From Pseudomonas capsici (GTDB taxonomy: Bacteria > Pseudomonadota > Gammaproteobacteria > Pseudomonadales > Pseudomonadaceae), in the NCBI RefSeq assembly GCF_017165765.1, contig NZ_JAFGZD010000029.1, forward strand, positions 1 to 53,100: 53,100 nucleotides of DNA, given 5' to 3'. Below are positions 34,448 to 43,758 of the stretch, piece after piece. The first letter of the stretch is position 1. Every line of letters starts with the position of its first letter. The translations under genes and the position numbers were made by a program. The notes beneath the pieces were generated by a model. The model had not been told where the DNA came from. It was given only the letters and a program-made list of their open reading frames with translations, and ran no database searches.

Positions 34448-36664
34448 TCACTTTCTGAGCAATCGCAACCCGTTGAACACCACCAACAGACTCACGCCCA
34501 TGTCGGCAAACACGGCCATCCACATGGTCGCCATCCCCGCAAAGGTAATCCCCAGGAAGAACACCTTGGTGACAATCGCCAAGGCGATGTTCTGCCTGAG
34601 TATCGCCGAGGTATCGCGTGACAGCCGAATAAACGCCGGGATCTTGCGAAGATCGTCGTCCATCAGGGCGACATCTGCCGTTTCAATCGCCGTGTCGGTG
34701 CCTGCCGCAGCCATGGCAAAACCGATTTCCGAACGTGCCAGCGCAGGCGCATCGTTGATACCGTCACCCACCATGCCGACGCGATGCTTGCGTGCATACA
34801 GGTCTTCGATGGCCTGCAACTTATCCACAGGCAGCAGATTGCCCCGGGCCTGATCGATCCCCACCTGTGCCGCGATGGCCTTGGCGGTGTGCGGGTTGTC
34901 GCCGGTCAGCATCAGGGTCTTGATACCCAACTCGTGCAACTGGGCGATGGCCTCACGGCTGCTGTCCTTGACCGTATCGGCCACCGCGAACAGCGCCAGC
35001 GGGCCTGAGGCATCCAGCAGCAGAACCACGGTCTTGCCCTGTATTTCCAGCGCATCGAGCCGGGCTTCCAGCTCGGGCGAACACAACCCCAGCTCTTCGA
35101 CCAGACGATGGTTGCCCAAGTGATAAAGCTGGCCACCGATCTCGCCTTTCACACCACGCCCCGGCAACGCCTCGAAAGCATTGACCTCATGCAAGCCCTG
35201 CCCTTGCACAGCCGCCTTGGCGATGGCCTGGGAAACGGGATGATCGGAGCGACCGGCCAGACTGGCAGCGAGAGCCTGCGCGCTGTCGGCCAAGGTCGTA
35301 TTCAGCGGCAGGTAGTCGGTCTGCACCGGCTTGCCGTGGGTGACGGTGCCTGTCTTGTCCAGAGCCAGGTAATCGAGCTTGCGGCCCATTTCCAGATAGA
35401 CGCCGCCCTTGATCAGAATCCCCTTGCGCGCCGCAGCGGCCAGACCGCTGACGATGGTCACAGGGGTGGAAATCACCAGTGCACACGGGCAGGCAACGAC
35501 CAGCAGTACCAGCGCCCGGTAGATCCAGTCGAACCAGGCTCCACCGAAGAACAGCGGCGCAATCAGCGCCACGGCCAGTGCCGTCAGGAAAACCACCGGG
35601 GTGTAGATCCGCGAAAAGCTGTCGACGAAACTCTGGGTCGGCGCGCGTGCGCCCTGAGCCGCTTCCACCGCATGGATGATCCGCGCCAGCGTGGAATGGC
35701 TCGCCGCGGCTGTCACCCGGTATTCCAAGGATCCGGACTGGTTGATGGTGCCCGCAAATACCTTGTCACCCACGGTTTTTTCCACAGGCAGGCTTTCACC
35801 GGTAATCGGTGCCTGATCGATGGTCGATTGACCCGACACTACCTCGCCATCCAGACCAATCCGCTCACCCGGTCGAACCCGGACAATCGCATCCAGTTCG
35901 ACGCTCTTAACGTCTTTTTCAATCCAGCTTCCATCACTCTGCCTGACGGTCGCCACATCTGGCGTCAGCTGCAACAGGCTGCTGATGGCATTACGGGCAC
36001 GATCCAGAGACTTGGCTTCAATCAGTTCGGCTACGGTAAACAGGAACATCACCATCGCCGCTTCAGGCCACTGACCGATCAGAACCGCACCAGTCACCGC
36101 GATACTCATCAGGGCATTGATATTGAGGTTGAAGTTCTTGAGCGCGATCCAGCCCTTCTTATAGGTGGTCAGGCCGCAACTGAGGATCGAAACAAGAGCC
36201 AGCAACGCAACGACCCAGGTTGGGCCAAGCTGGGCGAAATGGACGATTTCCGCGCCCAGCGCCATCACACCGGACAATGCCAGAGGCCACCAATGCTTTT
36301 TCGGTGCAGGTACTGCCGGGGCATCCTGGCTCGCGCCCTCCTCGTTGGGCTCGGCCTGCATGCCCAGCGAACCGATGGCTTCACGAATCGGCTCGGTCGT
36401 CGGCAGGTCATGCCAGACGCCAAGGATGCGATTGATCAGGTTGAACTCCAGCTTCTGCACACCGGGCAACTTGCCCAGCTTGTTCTGGATCAGCGTCTGC
36501 TCGGTCGGGCAGTCCATCTGCTCGATGCGAAAACTGCTCAAACGGCCACCGGCTGCAGGTGCTTCATCAAAAGTGACAGAGGCAGGCGCAGTTGCGCCGG
36601 AACAGCAGGAGTGAGCGTGCTGGTGATCGTCGTGCGGTGGAGAAATCTTTGTAATCTGGCCCAT
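34448..36664 (-). CDS. cadA: Zn/Cd/Pb-exporting P1B-type ATPase
   Basis: 738-residue inner-membrane pump that expels cadmium, zinc or lead from the cytoplasm. A His/Cys-rich N-terminus (HDDHQHAHSCCSG) is followed by a heavy-metal domain in which the usual C-x-x-C reads MDCPTEQT, a variant known in Pseudomonas homologues. Next come the membrane CPC motif (VVACPCALVIS), the phosphorylation site DKTGTVTHGK and the hinge GDGINDAPALARSEIG. The ATG at 36664 has GGAG 7 bases upstream and was preferred over a TTG ten codons earlier. It is divergent from cadR. Confidence 0.96.
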   Translation of the reverse strand: MGQITKISPPHDDHQHAHSCCSGATAPASVTFDEAPAAGGRLSSFRIEQMDCPTEQTLIQNKLGKLPGVQKLEFNLINRILGVWHDLPTTEPIREAIGSLGMQAEPNEEGASQDAPAVPAPKKHWWPLALSGVMALGAEIVHFAQLGPTWVVALLALVSILSCGLTTYKKGWIALKNFNLNINALMSIAVTGAVLIGQWPEAAMVMFLFTVAELIEAKSLDRARNAISSLLQLTPDVATVRQSDGSWIEKDVKSVELDAIVRVRPGERIGLDGEVVSGQSTIDQAPITGESLPVEKTVGDKVFAGTINQSGSLEYRVTAAASHSTLARIIHAVEAAQGARAPTQSFVDSFSRIYTPVVFLTALAVALIAPLFFGGAWFDWIYRALVLLVVACPCALVISTPVTIVSGLAAAARKGILIKGGVYLEMGRKLDYLALDKTGTVTHGKPVQTDYLPLNTTLADSAQALAASLAGRSDHPVSQAIAKAAVQGQGLHEVNAFEALPGRGVKGEIGGQLYHLGNHRLVEELGLCSPELEARLDALEIQGKTVVLLLDASGPLALFAVADTVKDSSREAIAQLHELGIKTLMLTGDNPHTAKAIAAQVGIDQARGNLLPVDKLQAIEDLYARKHRVGMVGDGINDAPALARSEIGFAMAAAGTDTAIETADVALMDDDLRKIPAFIRLSRDTSAILRQNIALAIVTKVFFLGITFAGMATMWMAVFADMGVSLLVVFNGLRLLRK

Positions 36665-36700
36665 GGTCGGCTCCGGGGATCTACCTGTTGCCAAGTGAAC

Positions 36701-36724
36701 ACCCTGTAGCCACTATAGGGTCAA
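36701..36724 (-). promoter_or_regulatory. cadA promoter with CadR operator
   Basis: ACCCTGTAG-CCA-CTATAGGGT (36701-36721) is a 9-base dyad with one mismatch. On the minus strand it lies directly after a TTGACC -35 (36724-36719). A -10 like TTCACT follows at about 19-20 bases. This over-long spacer filled by a dyad is the MerR-family design, in which metal-bound CadR untwists the promoter. Confidence 0.8.
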
Positions 36725-36746
36725 GCGCTCAAACGAGATGAAACAC

Positions 36747-37193
36747 ATGAAAATCGGTGAACTGGCCAAGCTGACGGATTCTCAAGTCGAAACCATTCGT
36801 TATTACGAGCGCGAAGGCCTGTTGCCTGCGCCGGCCCGCAGCGACGGCAATTACCGTTTGTACACCCAGGCGCATGTAGAACGGCTGTCGTTCATACGCA
36901 ACTGTCGAAGCCTGGACATGACGCTGGAAGAAATCCGCAGCCTGCTCAGCCTGCGTGACAGCCCGCAGGACCAGTGTGAAAGCGTCAATGCATTGATCGA
37001 CGAACACATCGAACACGTCAACGCCCGCATCGCCAGCCTGCAAGCCCTGCAGGAACAGCTACTGGACCTGCGTCGTCGCTGCGGCGATGGCAAGTCGGAC
37101 CATTGCGGGATTCTGGAACGGCTGGAAGTGACCGGTGCCGTGGCGGCTGCCGAAGGCGAGCCGTCACATGTGGGCAAGAGTCATGGGCATTGA
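36747..37193 (+). CDS. cadR: MerR-family metal-responsive regulator CadR
   Basis: 148-residue activator. The N-terminal MerR helix-turn-helix (MKIGELAKLTDSQVETIRYY) is followed by a long dimerisation helix and a C-terminal metal loop. The three metal-binding cysteines described for P. putida CadR match Cys77, Cys112 and Cys120 here, and the His-containing tail ends SHVGKSHGH. The second ATG (36747) gives the N-terminus known for CadR; the first (36738) would add MKH. It is divergent from cadA across the operator. Confidence 0.94.
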   Translation: MKIGELAKLTDSQVETIRYYEREGLLPAPARSDGNYRLYTQAHVERLSFIRNCRSLDMTLEEIRSLLSLRDSPQDQCESVNALIDEHIEHVNARIASLQALQEQLLDLRRRCGDGKSDHCGILERLEVTGAVAAAEGEPSHVGKSHGH

Positions 37194-37194
37194 A

Positions 37195-37259
37195 GCAGCT
37201 GCAAGCTTCAAGCTGAAAGCCTCAAGCAGCTTGTAGCTTGAAACTTGCCGCTTGCAGCT
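37195..37259. repeat. Imperfect AGCTTGCAGCT-type inverted repeat
   Basis: This is a run of CAAGC / GCTTG words with outer arms AGCTGCAAGC and GCTTGCAGCT and inner arms CAAGCT / AGCTTG. It fills the gap between convergent cadR and thyA and can fold in either strand. It is probably a bidirectional terminator of a repeat type frequent in Pseudomonas. Confidence 0.6.
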
Positions 37260-37264
37260 CACCC

Positions 37265-38236
37265 CTATACCGCCATCGGTGCCGTCATCGCCGGGTGGTG
37301 TTCGTAACCTTCCAGCGAGAAGTCCGAAGGTTCGATCAGTTCCAGCCATTCAGGCTGGTAGACACCGGTCTTGGCGAACTCGGGCACGCGGTCCGAGATC
37401 ACCAGTTTCGGCATCGGGAACGGCTCACGGGTGAGCTGTTCGTTAAGCATGTCCAGATGGTTTTCGTAGACGTGGGCATCACCGATGAAATAGGTGAACC
37501 AGCGCGGCGTGTAGCCGGTCAGGCGACCGATCAGGCTCAGCAGCGCAGCACCTTCGGTGAGGTTGAACGGTGTCCCGAGACCCAGATCGTTCGAACGGAT
37601 GTACAGCGTCAGCGAGATCTCGCGGGTCTGCGGGTTCGGATGCAACTGATAAAGCAGGTGGCAAGGCGGCAAAGCCATCTCGTCGAGTTGCGCGCAGTTC
37701 CAGCCGTGGAACAGGATGCGGCGGCTGCCCGGGTCCTTGATGATGGTGTCGACGCACTGGCGAATCTGGTCGATGGCCTTGTACAGCACCACAAAGCTTT
37801 CGCCATCCTCTTCGGACTCGGCAATCTGCTTGTAGCCCTGACTGACCGCCAGCTCGATCGCCGCGGCATTGCCGGTTGCAATGCGCTTGTAGGCCGGCCA
37901 TTTGCGCCACTGCACGCCGTAGATCTCGCCCAGGTCATCCTCGCCCTTGCGGAACGGGTTGTTCAGCCACTGGGTATTCTCGTTGGCGTTCTGATCCCAG
38001 ACCTTGCAGCCCAGCTCACGGAACTCGGCCGCGCTGTTGGCACCGCGCAGGAAACCGACCATTTCACCGATGGCCGATTTGAAAGCCATGCGCCGGGTCG
38101 TGATCGCCGGGAAACCTTCCTGAAGGTCATAACGCAGCATCGCGCCGGGAAAACTGATGGTATTCACACCGGTGCGGTTGGACTGCAAGGTCCCGTGCTT
38201 GATCACATGGGCGACTAGTTCGAGATATTGCTTCAT
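37265..38236 (-). CDS. thyA: Thymidylate synthase
   Basis: Makes dTMP from dUMP with methylene-tetrahydrofolate. The catalytic cysteine lies in LPPCHLLYQL near residue 205, and the conserved SNDLGLGTPFNL and DAHVYENHLD segments are intact. At 323 residues it is longer than the 264 of E. coli. The extra length lies mainly in the middle region around residues 80-170 (for example GNAAAIELAVSQGYKQ), a long form also known in other bacteria. It lies downstream of lgt on the same strand. Confidence 0.96.
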   Translation of the reverse strand: MKQYLELVAHVIKHGTLQSNRTGVNTISFPGAMLRYDLQEGFPAITTRRMAFKSAIGEMVGFLRGANSAAEFRELGCKVWDQNANENTQWLNNPFRKGEDDLGEIYGVQWRKWPAYKRIATGNAAAIELAVSQGYKQIAESEEDGESFVVLYKAIDQIRQCVDTIIKDPGSRRILFHGWNCAQLDEMALPPCHLLYQLHPNPQTREISLTLYIRSNDLGLGTPFNLTEGAALLSLIGRLTGYTPRWFTYFIGDAHVYENHLDMLNEQLTREPFPMPKLVISDRVPEFAKTGVYQPEWLELIEPSDFSLEGYEHHPAMTAPMAV

Positions 38237-38258
38237 AAATTACCTGCTTCCTTGAATC

Positions 38259-38280
38259 CGCCGGGCAGTCTCACCCGGCG
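38259..38280. repeat. Hairpin between lgt and thyA
   Basis: CGCCGGG and CCCGGCG pair perfectly around an 8-base loop in the 52-base gap. No T-run follows in the minus direction, so read-through from lgt to thyA is likely. Confidence 0.5.
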
Positions 38281-38288
38281 TTTCAGTA

Positions 38289-39098
38289 TTAAACCGTTGC
38301 CTTGACGGCAGGCTCGCGCTTGTAGGCCAGCCAGATCATGACCAGACCGGCGATGATCATCGGCAGACTCAGGATCTGGCCCATGGTGACCCAACCCCAC
38401 GCCAGATAGCCCAGTTGCGCGTCCGGCACCCGGACGAACTCGACGATGAAGCGGAAGATCCCGTAAAACAGGGCAAACATGCCGGAAATGGCCATGGTCG
38501 GGCGCGGCTTGCGTGCATAGAGATTGAGGATGATGAACAACGCCACGCCTTCAAGGGCGAACTGATACAACTGCGACGGATGACGCGCCAGTTGCGCAGG
38601 GTCGCTGAACGGCGGGAAGACCATGGCCCATGGCACATCGCTTGGCTTGCCCCACAGTTCGGCATTGATGAAGTTGCCGATACGCCCGGCACCCAGGCCG
38701 ATCGGCACCAGGGGTGCAACGAAGTCCATCAACTGGAAGAAGGTCTTGCCATTGCGTCTTCCGAACCACCAGGCCGCCAGCATTACGCCGACAAACCCAC
38801 CGTGGAAGGCCATGCCGCCCTTCCAGACCTCGAAGATCAGCAACGGATTGGCGAGGTAGGCCGACAGATCGTAGAACAACACATAACCCAGACGTCCGCC
38901 GACAATGACCCCCATGGCCAGCCAGAAAATCAGGTCGGACAGTTTTTCCTTGGTCCAGGTCGGGTCGAAAGCATTCAAGCGGCGCGACGCAAGCAGCCAC
39001 GCGCCACCTATGCCGACCAGATACATCAGTCCGTACCAGTGAATCTGCAACGGGCCGAGGGATACGGCTACCGGGTCAATCTGCGGGTAAGGCAGCAT
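38289..39098 (-). CDS. lgt: Prolipoprotein diacylglyceryl transferase
   Basis: 269-residue inner-membrane enzyme that transfers diacylglycerol from phosphatidylglycerol to the lipobox cysteine of prolipoproteins. The signature GAGRIGNFINAELWG near residue 140 and AFHGGFVGVML near residue 98 are present, with seven membrane spans. The start at ATG 39098 gives the usual MLPYPQIDPVAV. lgt followed by thyA is a conserved order in many proteobacteria. Confidence 0.97.
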   Translation of the reverse strand: MLPYPQIDPVAVSLGPLQIHWYGLMYLVGIGGAWLLASRRLNAFDPTWTKEKLSDLIFWLAMGVIVGGRLGYVLFYDLSAYLANPLLIFEVWKGGMAFHGGFVGVMLAAWWFGRRNGKTFFQLMDFVAPLVPIGLGAGRIGNFINAELWGKPSDVPWAMVFPPFSDPAQLARHPSQLYQFALEGVALFIILNLYARKPRPTMAISGMFALFYGIFRFIVEFVRVPDAQLGYLAWGWVTMGQILSLPMIIAGLVMIWLAYKREPAVKATV

Positions 39099-39149
39099 TG
39101 CAACTCCTCAATTGGAACGCTCTTGCGAGCGACTGAATCCGAAAGACAG

Positions 39150-39932
39150 CTAAATCAGGAAACTGATACCCACGCACAACAGCAACGTAGCGAACAGTCG
39201 TTTCAACAGGCGTGGCGACAGTTTATGCGCCAGCCGGGCACCGAAGCGCGCAAAAAACATACTGGTGACCGCAATTCCGAGCAGTGCAGGCAGATAAACG
39301 AAGCCCAGACTATGCGGGGGCAGCAGGGGATCGTGCCAGCCCAGAATCATGAAACTTATCGCACTTGCCAGGGCAATCGGAAAACCACAGGCCGCCGAAG
39401 TGGCCACGGCCTGCTGCATGGAAAGGCTGCGCCAGGTCAGGAACGGCACAGTCAGCGAGCCGCCGCCGATCCCGAAGATCGCCGAGGCCCAGCCGATCAC
39501 CACGCCCGCCGCGGTCAAACCGGACTTGCCGGGCACGCCACGGCTGGCCCTGGGCCGGAGATCCAGCGCCATCTGCAGGGCAACCAGCAGCGCGAAGACT
39601 CCGATGATCTTTTGCAGGTAAGGCCCGGCAATGTAACTGGCCGTCAACGAACCCAGACCCGCACCAAACAGAATCCCCACGGTCAGCCATGCAAAGATCG
39701 GCCAGCGCACCGCGCCCAGGCTGTGATGGGCGCGAACGGAATTGATCGACGTGAAGACGATAGTCGCCAGAGAGGTGCCGACCGCCAGGTGAGTCAGCAC
39801 CGACGCATCGAAACCCTGCAGGCCGAAGCTGAGCACCAGCACCGGCACGATAATGATGCCGCCACCGACGCCGAACAGGCCGGCCAGCACACCCGCACAG
39901 GCCCCCAGGGCCAGATAGAGCACAAATTCCAT
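39150..39932 (-). CDS. Sulfite exporter TauE/SafE family permease
   Basis: 260-residue membrane protein with about eight spans and the two glycine-rich repeats of the TauE/SafE (DUF81) family: GLFGVGGGIIIVPVL near residue 20 and FGIGGGSLTVPFLTW near residue 155. The family moves sulfur oxyanions or other organic anions; the substrate here cannot be told. The ATG at 39932 is preferred over a TTG four codons upstream. It lies upstream of lgt with a 51-base gap. Confidence 0.9.
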   Translation of the reverse strand: MEFVLYLALGACAGVLAGLFGVGGGIIIVPVLVLSFGLQGFDASVLTHLAVGTSLATIVFTSINSVRAHHSLGAVRWPIFAWLTVGILFGAGLGSLTASYIAGPYLQKIIGVFALLVALQMALDLRPRASRGVPGKSGLTAAGVVIGWASAIFGIGGGSLTVPFLTWRSLSMQQAVATSAACGFPIALASAISFMILGWHDPLLPPHSLGFVYLPALLGIAVTSMFFARFGARLAHKLSPRLLKRLFATLLLCVGISFLI

Positions 39933-40033
39933 GGGAGCCCCCAAAATCAGTCCGGCATGTTACCGGAGCATGGCTTGTTGCTCTAGCGGTGGGCGATGGA
40001 TGAATCGTAGAGTGTCCGAAAAAGGAGTACCGC

Positions 40034-40801
40034 ATGTGTCTGATCGTGTTCGCTTGGCGCCCTTCCACGCCGCAGCCGCTGATAGTGGCCGCCAATCGCG
40101 ACGAATTCTACGCTCGCCCCACCCTGCCGCTGGCGCAATGGCCGGACCATCCGGACGTGCATGCCGGACGTGACCTGGAAGCCGGTGGAACCTGGATGGG
40201 GATCGGCGCAGATGGACGCTTTGCGGCCCTGACCAATATCCGTGACCCGAATCAACCGTTGGGCCTGCGCTCCAGAGGCGAACTGGTTACACGCTTTCTC
40301 ATGGGCGAACAGTCGCTGGAAGATTATCTGGATGAAACGGCCAGCCGGGCGAGCGAATACACCGGTTTCAACCTGCTAGTGGGTAATGCCGGACAGCTTT
40401 ACTACCTCAATGCACTGCAACCGCAGCCGCTGCAACTGGGCGAAGGTGTCTACGGTCTCTCCAATGCCGGCCTGGACACGCCCTGGCCCAAGCTGCTCAA
40501 GGCCAGGGCCGCGTTGCAGGCGCAACTGGATGACCCGCAGCCTGCCGCGTTGCTGCGCCTGTTAGAGGATGCCGAACCGGCTGCCGAGGCCGATCTGCCC
40601 GATACCGGTGTCGGACTGCAAACCGAAACACTGCTTTCCAGTATTTTCATTGCCAGCCCCAACTACGGCACGCGGGCCAGCACTGTGCTGATCGTCAATG
40701 CCGATGGCAGCCGGCAGTTGATCGAACGCAGCTTCGGGCCGTATGGCGCAAGATTGGGAGAGGTAGAACTGTGTGCAGGAACGAATTCATTCGCGAAATG
40801 A
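40034..40801 (+). CDS. NRDE (TANGO2-like) family protein
   Basis: 255-residue protein of the NRDE / TANGO2 family. The motif Asn-Arg-Asp-Glu occurs in LIVAANRDEFYARPT near residue 20 and is preceded by the N-terminal MCLIVFAW. The family is linked to heme or lipid handling, but no reaction is established. AAGGAG lies 7 bases before the ATG. The last 8 or so codons (ending GTNSFAK, then TGA) lie inside a repeat element, so the original C-terminus has probably been replaced. Confidence 0.88.
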   Translation: MCLIVFAWRPSTPQPLIVAANRDEFYARPTLPLAQWPDHPDVHAGRDLEAGGTWMGIGADGRFAALTNIRDPNQPLGLRSRGELVTRFLMGEQSLEDYLDETASRASEYTGFNLLVGNAGQLYYLNALQPQPLQLGEGVYGLSNAGLDTPWPKLLKARAALQAQLDDPQPAALLRLLEDAEPAAEADLPDTGVGLQTETLLSSIFIASPNYGTRASTVLIVNADGSRQLIERSFGPYGARLGEVELCAGTNSFAK

Positions 40802-40830
40802 TGCTTTCGCGAATGAACTGGCTCCTACAG
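40770..40830. repeat. REP-like palindrome at the NRDE 3' end
   Basis: GGAACGAATTCATTCGCGAAA and, reversed, TTTCGCGAATGAACTGGCTCC form a long stem around TGATGC. The outer bases TGT / ACA also pair. It joins the convergent NRDE and ptsP genes and overlaps the NRDE coding end by 32 bases. Confidence 0.75.
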
Positions 40831-40835
40831 GGACG

Positions 40836-43115
40836 TCAGTGGCCTTTGACGGATCCTGGATTGATCATTCGCGATAGCCCCAGATTGCGCAGTGCCAGTT
40901 GCAGGGAGCTGCTGATCACTTGCGGGTTGTCGTTGGTCATCAACTGGGCCAGCAGTTCCTTGGCCTTGCTCAGGTTGATCTGACGCAGCATCCACTTCAC
41001 TTTCGGCAGGTTGGTGGCGTTCATCGACAGGCTGTCGAAACCCATCGCCATCAACAGCACCGCAGCAGCAGGATCGCCCGCCATCTCGCCGCAGATGCTC
41101 ACCGGCTTGCCTTCGGCATGGGCGTCACGCACCACGCTTTGCAGCGCCTGCAGCACCGCCGGGTGCAGGTAGTCGTAAAGATCGGCCACGCGAGGGTTGT
41201 TGCGGTCCACCGCCAGCAGGTATTGGGTCAGGTCGTTGGAGCCCACGGACAGGAAGTCCACCTGACGGGCCAGGTCGCGGGTCTGATAGACCGCAGCCGG
41301 AATTTCGATCATGACGCCCACAGGCGGCATCGGCACATCGGTGCCTTCGTCGCGGACCTCGCCCCAGGCCCGGTGGATAAGGTGCAAGGCCTCTTCCACT
41401 TCATGGGTACTGGAAATCATCGGCAGCAGAATGCGCAGGTTGTTCAGGCCTTCGCTGGCCTTGAGCATGGCGCGGGTCTGCACCAGGAAGATTTCCGGGT
41501 GGTCGAGGGTCACGCGAATGCCACGCCAGCCCAGGAACGGGTTCTCTTCCTTGATCGGGAAGTAGGACAGCGCCTTGTCGCCACCAATATCCAGGCTGCG
41601 CATGGTCACCGGCAGCGGATGGAAGGCCGCCAGTTGCTCACGATAAATAGCCAGCTGTTCCTTTTCGCTCGGGAAACGCTGGTTGATCATGAACGGTACT
41701 TCGGTGCGATACAGACCGACACCTTCGGCGCCACGCTGCTGGGCGCGGGCGACGTCGGCCAGTAGACCGGTGTTGACCCACAGCGGCATGCGATGGCCAT
41801 CCAGCGTCACGCAAGGCAGTTCGCGCAGGGCATCGAGCCCTTGAGACAGCTGGCGCTCTTCTTCCACCACCTTGGTGAATTGCTGGCGCATGATGTCACT
41901 GGGGTTGGTGAAGACTTCACCGTGATAGCCATCGACGATCAGATCGATGCCATCCACCTTGGAATAAGGGAAATCCACAAGGCCCATGACCGTGGGAATA
42001 CCCATGGCCCGCGCCAGAATCGCCACATGGGAGTTACCCGAACCCTGTACCGAGACCAGACCGACCAGCTTGCCTTCCGGCACTTCACCGAGCATGGCCG
42101 GGGACAGCTCTTCACTGACCAGAATGGTGTTGTCGGGGTAGACCAGCGCCTGTTGCCGGGCTTCCTGCAAGTAACCCAGCAAGCGGCGGCCCAGATCCTT
42201 GACGTCCGATGCACGCTCGCGCAGGTAGGCGTCGTCCATCAGTTCGAAACGGTTCACGTGCTCGTTTACCACCGAACGCAAGGCACCCTGCGCCCATTGG
42301 CCGGTCTTGATGATGTTGGTCACTTCGCTGCCCAGCGAAGCGTCATCGAGCATCATCAGGTAGACATCGAACAGCGCCAGCTCTTCGGGACGCAACTGGG
42401 TCGCAAGCTTGGCCGACAGGGTCCGCATGTCATTGCGCACGCCTTCCAGCGCATTCTGGAACAGGGCCAGTTCGGCATCGATATCGGTGACGACCTTATC
42501 CGGGACCACTTCCAGGTCGGCGGGTGGCAGCATGACCACCGCCACACCCACCGCTGCACCGGGCGAACCGGCCACACCGACAAACTTGGCTTCCTGGATA
42601 CCCTTGCCCTGACGACCCAGACCGCGGATCGAGCCAGTGGCTTCGGCATGGGCGATTACGCCTGCCAGTTGGGCACTCATGGTGACGAGGAAGGCTTCTT
42701 CCCCTTCGTCGAACTGACGCCGCTCCTTTTGCTGGATCACCAACACGCCCACCACACGACGGTGGTGGATGATCGGCGTGCCAAGGAAAGAGGCATAACG
42801 CTCTTCACCGGTTTCGGCAAAGTAGCGATAACGGGGGTGATCGGCGGCGTTTTCGAGGTTCAGCGGCTCTTCGCGAGTACCGACCAGACCCACAAGGCCC
42901 TCGTTCGGCGCCATGCTCACCTTGCCGATGGAGCGCTTGTTCAGACCCTCGGAAGCCATCAGCACGAAGCGGTTGGTTTCGGGGTCAAGCAGATAGACCG
43001 AGCAGACCTGGCTACCCATGGCCTCCTTGACGCGTAACACAATAATGCCCAACGCCGCCTTGAGATCCTTGGCGGAGTTAACTTCCTGGACGATCTTGCG
43101 CAGCGTATTGAGCAT
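40836..43115 (-). CDS. ptsP: Phosphoenolpyruvate-protein phosphotransferase PtsP (EI-Ntr)
   Basis: 759-residue first enzyme of the nitrogen-related phosphotransferase chain (PtsP to NPr to EIIA-Ntr). It is a regulatory and not a sugar-uptake system. An N-terminal GAF domain covers about residues 1-140. The phosphohistidine domain follows, with His in GSGNSHVAILARAMGIPTV near residue 357, and then the PEP-binding barrel (RTEVPFMI, SVGSNDLTQY, CGEMAGDPAA). It lies 21 bases downstream of rppH, a conserved pair in Pseudomonas. Confidence 0.96.
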   Translation of the reverse strand: MLNTLRKIVQEVNSAKDLKAALGIIVLRVKEAMGSQVCSVYLLDPETNRFVLMASEGLNKRSIGKVSMAPNEGLVGLVGTREEPLNLENAADHPRYRYFAETGEERYASFLGTPIIHHRRVVGVLVIQQKERRQFDEGEEAFLVTMSAQLAGVIAHAEATGSIRGLGRQGKGIQEAKFVGVAGSPGAAVGVAVVMLPPADLEVVPDKVVTDIDAELALFQNALEGVRNDMRTLSAKLATQLRPEELALFDVYLMMLDDASLGSEVTNIIKTGQWAQGALRSVVNEHVNRFELMDDAYLRERASDVKDLGRRLLGYLQEARQQALVYPDNTILVSEELSPAMLGEVPEGKLVGLVSVQGSGNSHVAILARAMGIPTVMGLVDFPYSKVDGIDLIVDGYHGEVFTNPSDIMRQQFTKVVEEERQLSQGLDALRELPCVTLDGHRMPLWVNTGLLADVARAQQRGAEGVGLYRTEVPFMINQRFPSEKEQLAIYREQLAAFHPLPVTMRSLDIGGDKALSYFPIKEENPFLGWRGIRVTLDHPEIFLVQTRAMLKASEGLNNLRILLPMISSTHEVEEALHLIHRAWGEVRDEGTDVPMPPVGVMIEIPAAVYQTRDLARQVDFLSVGSNDLTQYLLAVDRNNPRVADLYDYLHPAVLQALQSVVRDAHAEGKPVSICGEMAGDPAAAVLLMAMGFDSLSMNATNLPKVKWMLRQINLSKAKELLAQLMTNDNPQVISSSLQLALRNLGLSRMINPGSVKGH

Positions 43116-43136
43116 GGCTCGGGGTCGAACTCCGTG

Positions 43137-43616
43137 TCAGTCGCGCGATAAAAGGCGCGGGGCAAGCTCTTTGAGTGCGCGTCGATACACCTCGCGCTTG
43201 AATGTCACCACCTGGCCTAACGGATACCAATAGCTGACCCAACGCCAGCCATCGAACTCCGGTTTACCGGTCAAATCCATCCGCACCCGCTGCTCGTTGG
43301 AGATCAGGCGCAGGAGAAACCACTTCTGTTTCTGGCCGATGCATAGCGGTTGGCTATGGGTACGGACCAGTCGTTGCGGCAGACGATAACGCAACCAGCC
43401 GCGGGTACAGGCCAGAATCTGCACATCCTGTCGTTCCAGCCCGACTTCTTCATTCAATTCGCGATACAGCGCGTCTTCCGGCGTCTCCTGCGGGTTTATT
43501 CCACCCTGGGGAAACTGCCAGGCATCTTGGTTAATACGCCGAGCCCATAGGACCTGACCAGCATCGTTTGTCAGAATAATCCCGACATTAGGACGGAAAC
43601 CATCGGGGTCGATCAC
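43137..43616 (-). CDS. rppH: RNA pyrophosphohydrolase RppH
   Basis: 159-residue Nudix hydrolase that removes pyrophosphate from mRNA 5' ends and triggers decay. The Nudix box runs from GGINPQETPEDALYRE into LNEEVGLE near residues 38-61. The GTG at 43616 was chosen because it gives MIDPDGFRPNVG, the family start and length, with GAGG 8 bases upstream. The frame continues upstream without support. It is upstream of ptsP and divergent from the HAD phosphatase gene. Confidence 0.96.
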   Translation of the reverse strand: MIDPDGFRPNVGIILTNDAGQVLWARRINQDAWQFPQGGINPQETPEDALYRELNEEVGLERQDVQILACTRGWLRYRLPQRLVRTHSQPLCIGQKQKWFLLRLISNEQRVRMDLTGKPEFDGWRWVSYWYPLGQVVTFKREVYRRALKELAPRLLSRD

Positions 43617-43758
43617 GGCAACAACCTCGCAAACGCATGTCGCCGCATTGTTCCACAAAGGCGCTCAAAGCAGCAACGAGCCTAAGCACCTTATGTGAAG
43701 TCTTGTGAAAACCTCGTATTCTTGTGCTCTTTTTTCAGTTATTTCAGCGAGTAACCAC

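Noticed and set aside
37195..37259. A CRISPR-like or tandem repeat array
   Set aside because: The CAAGC/GCTTG words are arranged as an imperfect inverted repeat without regular spacers, consistent with a terminator-type repeat.
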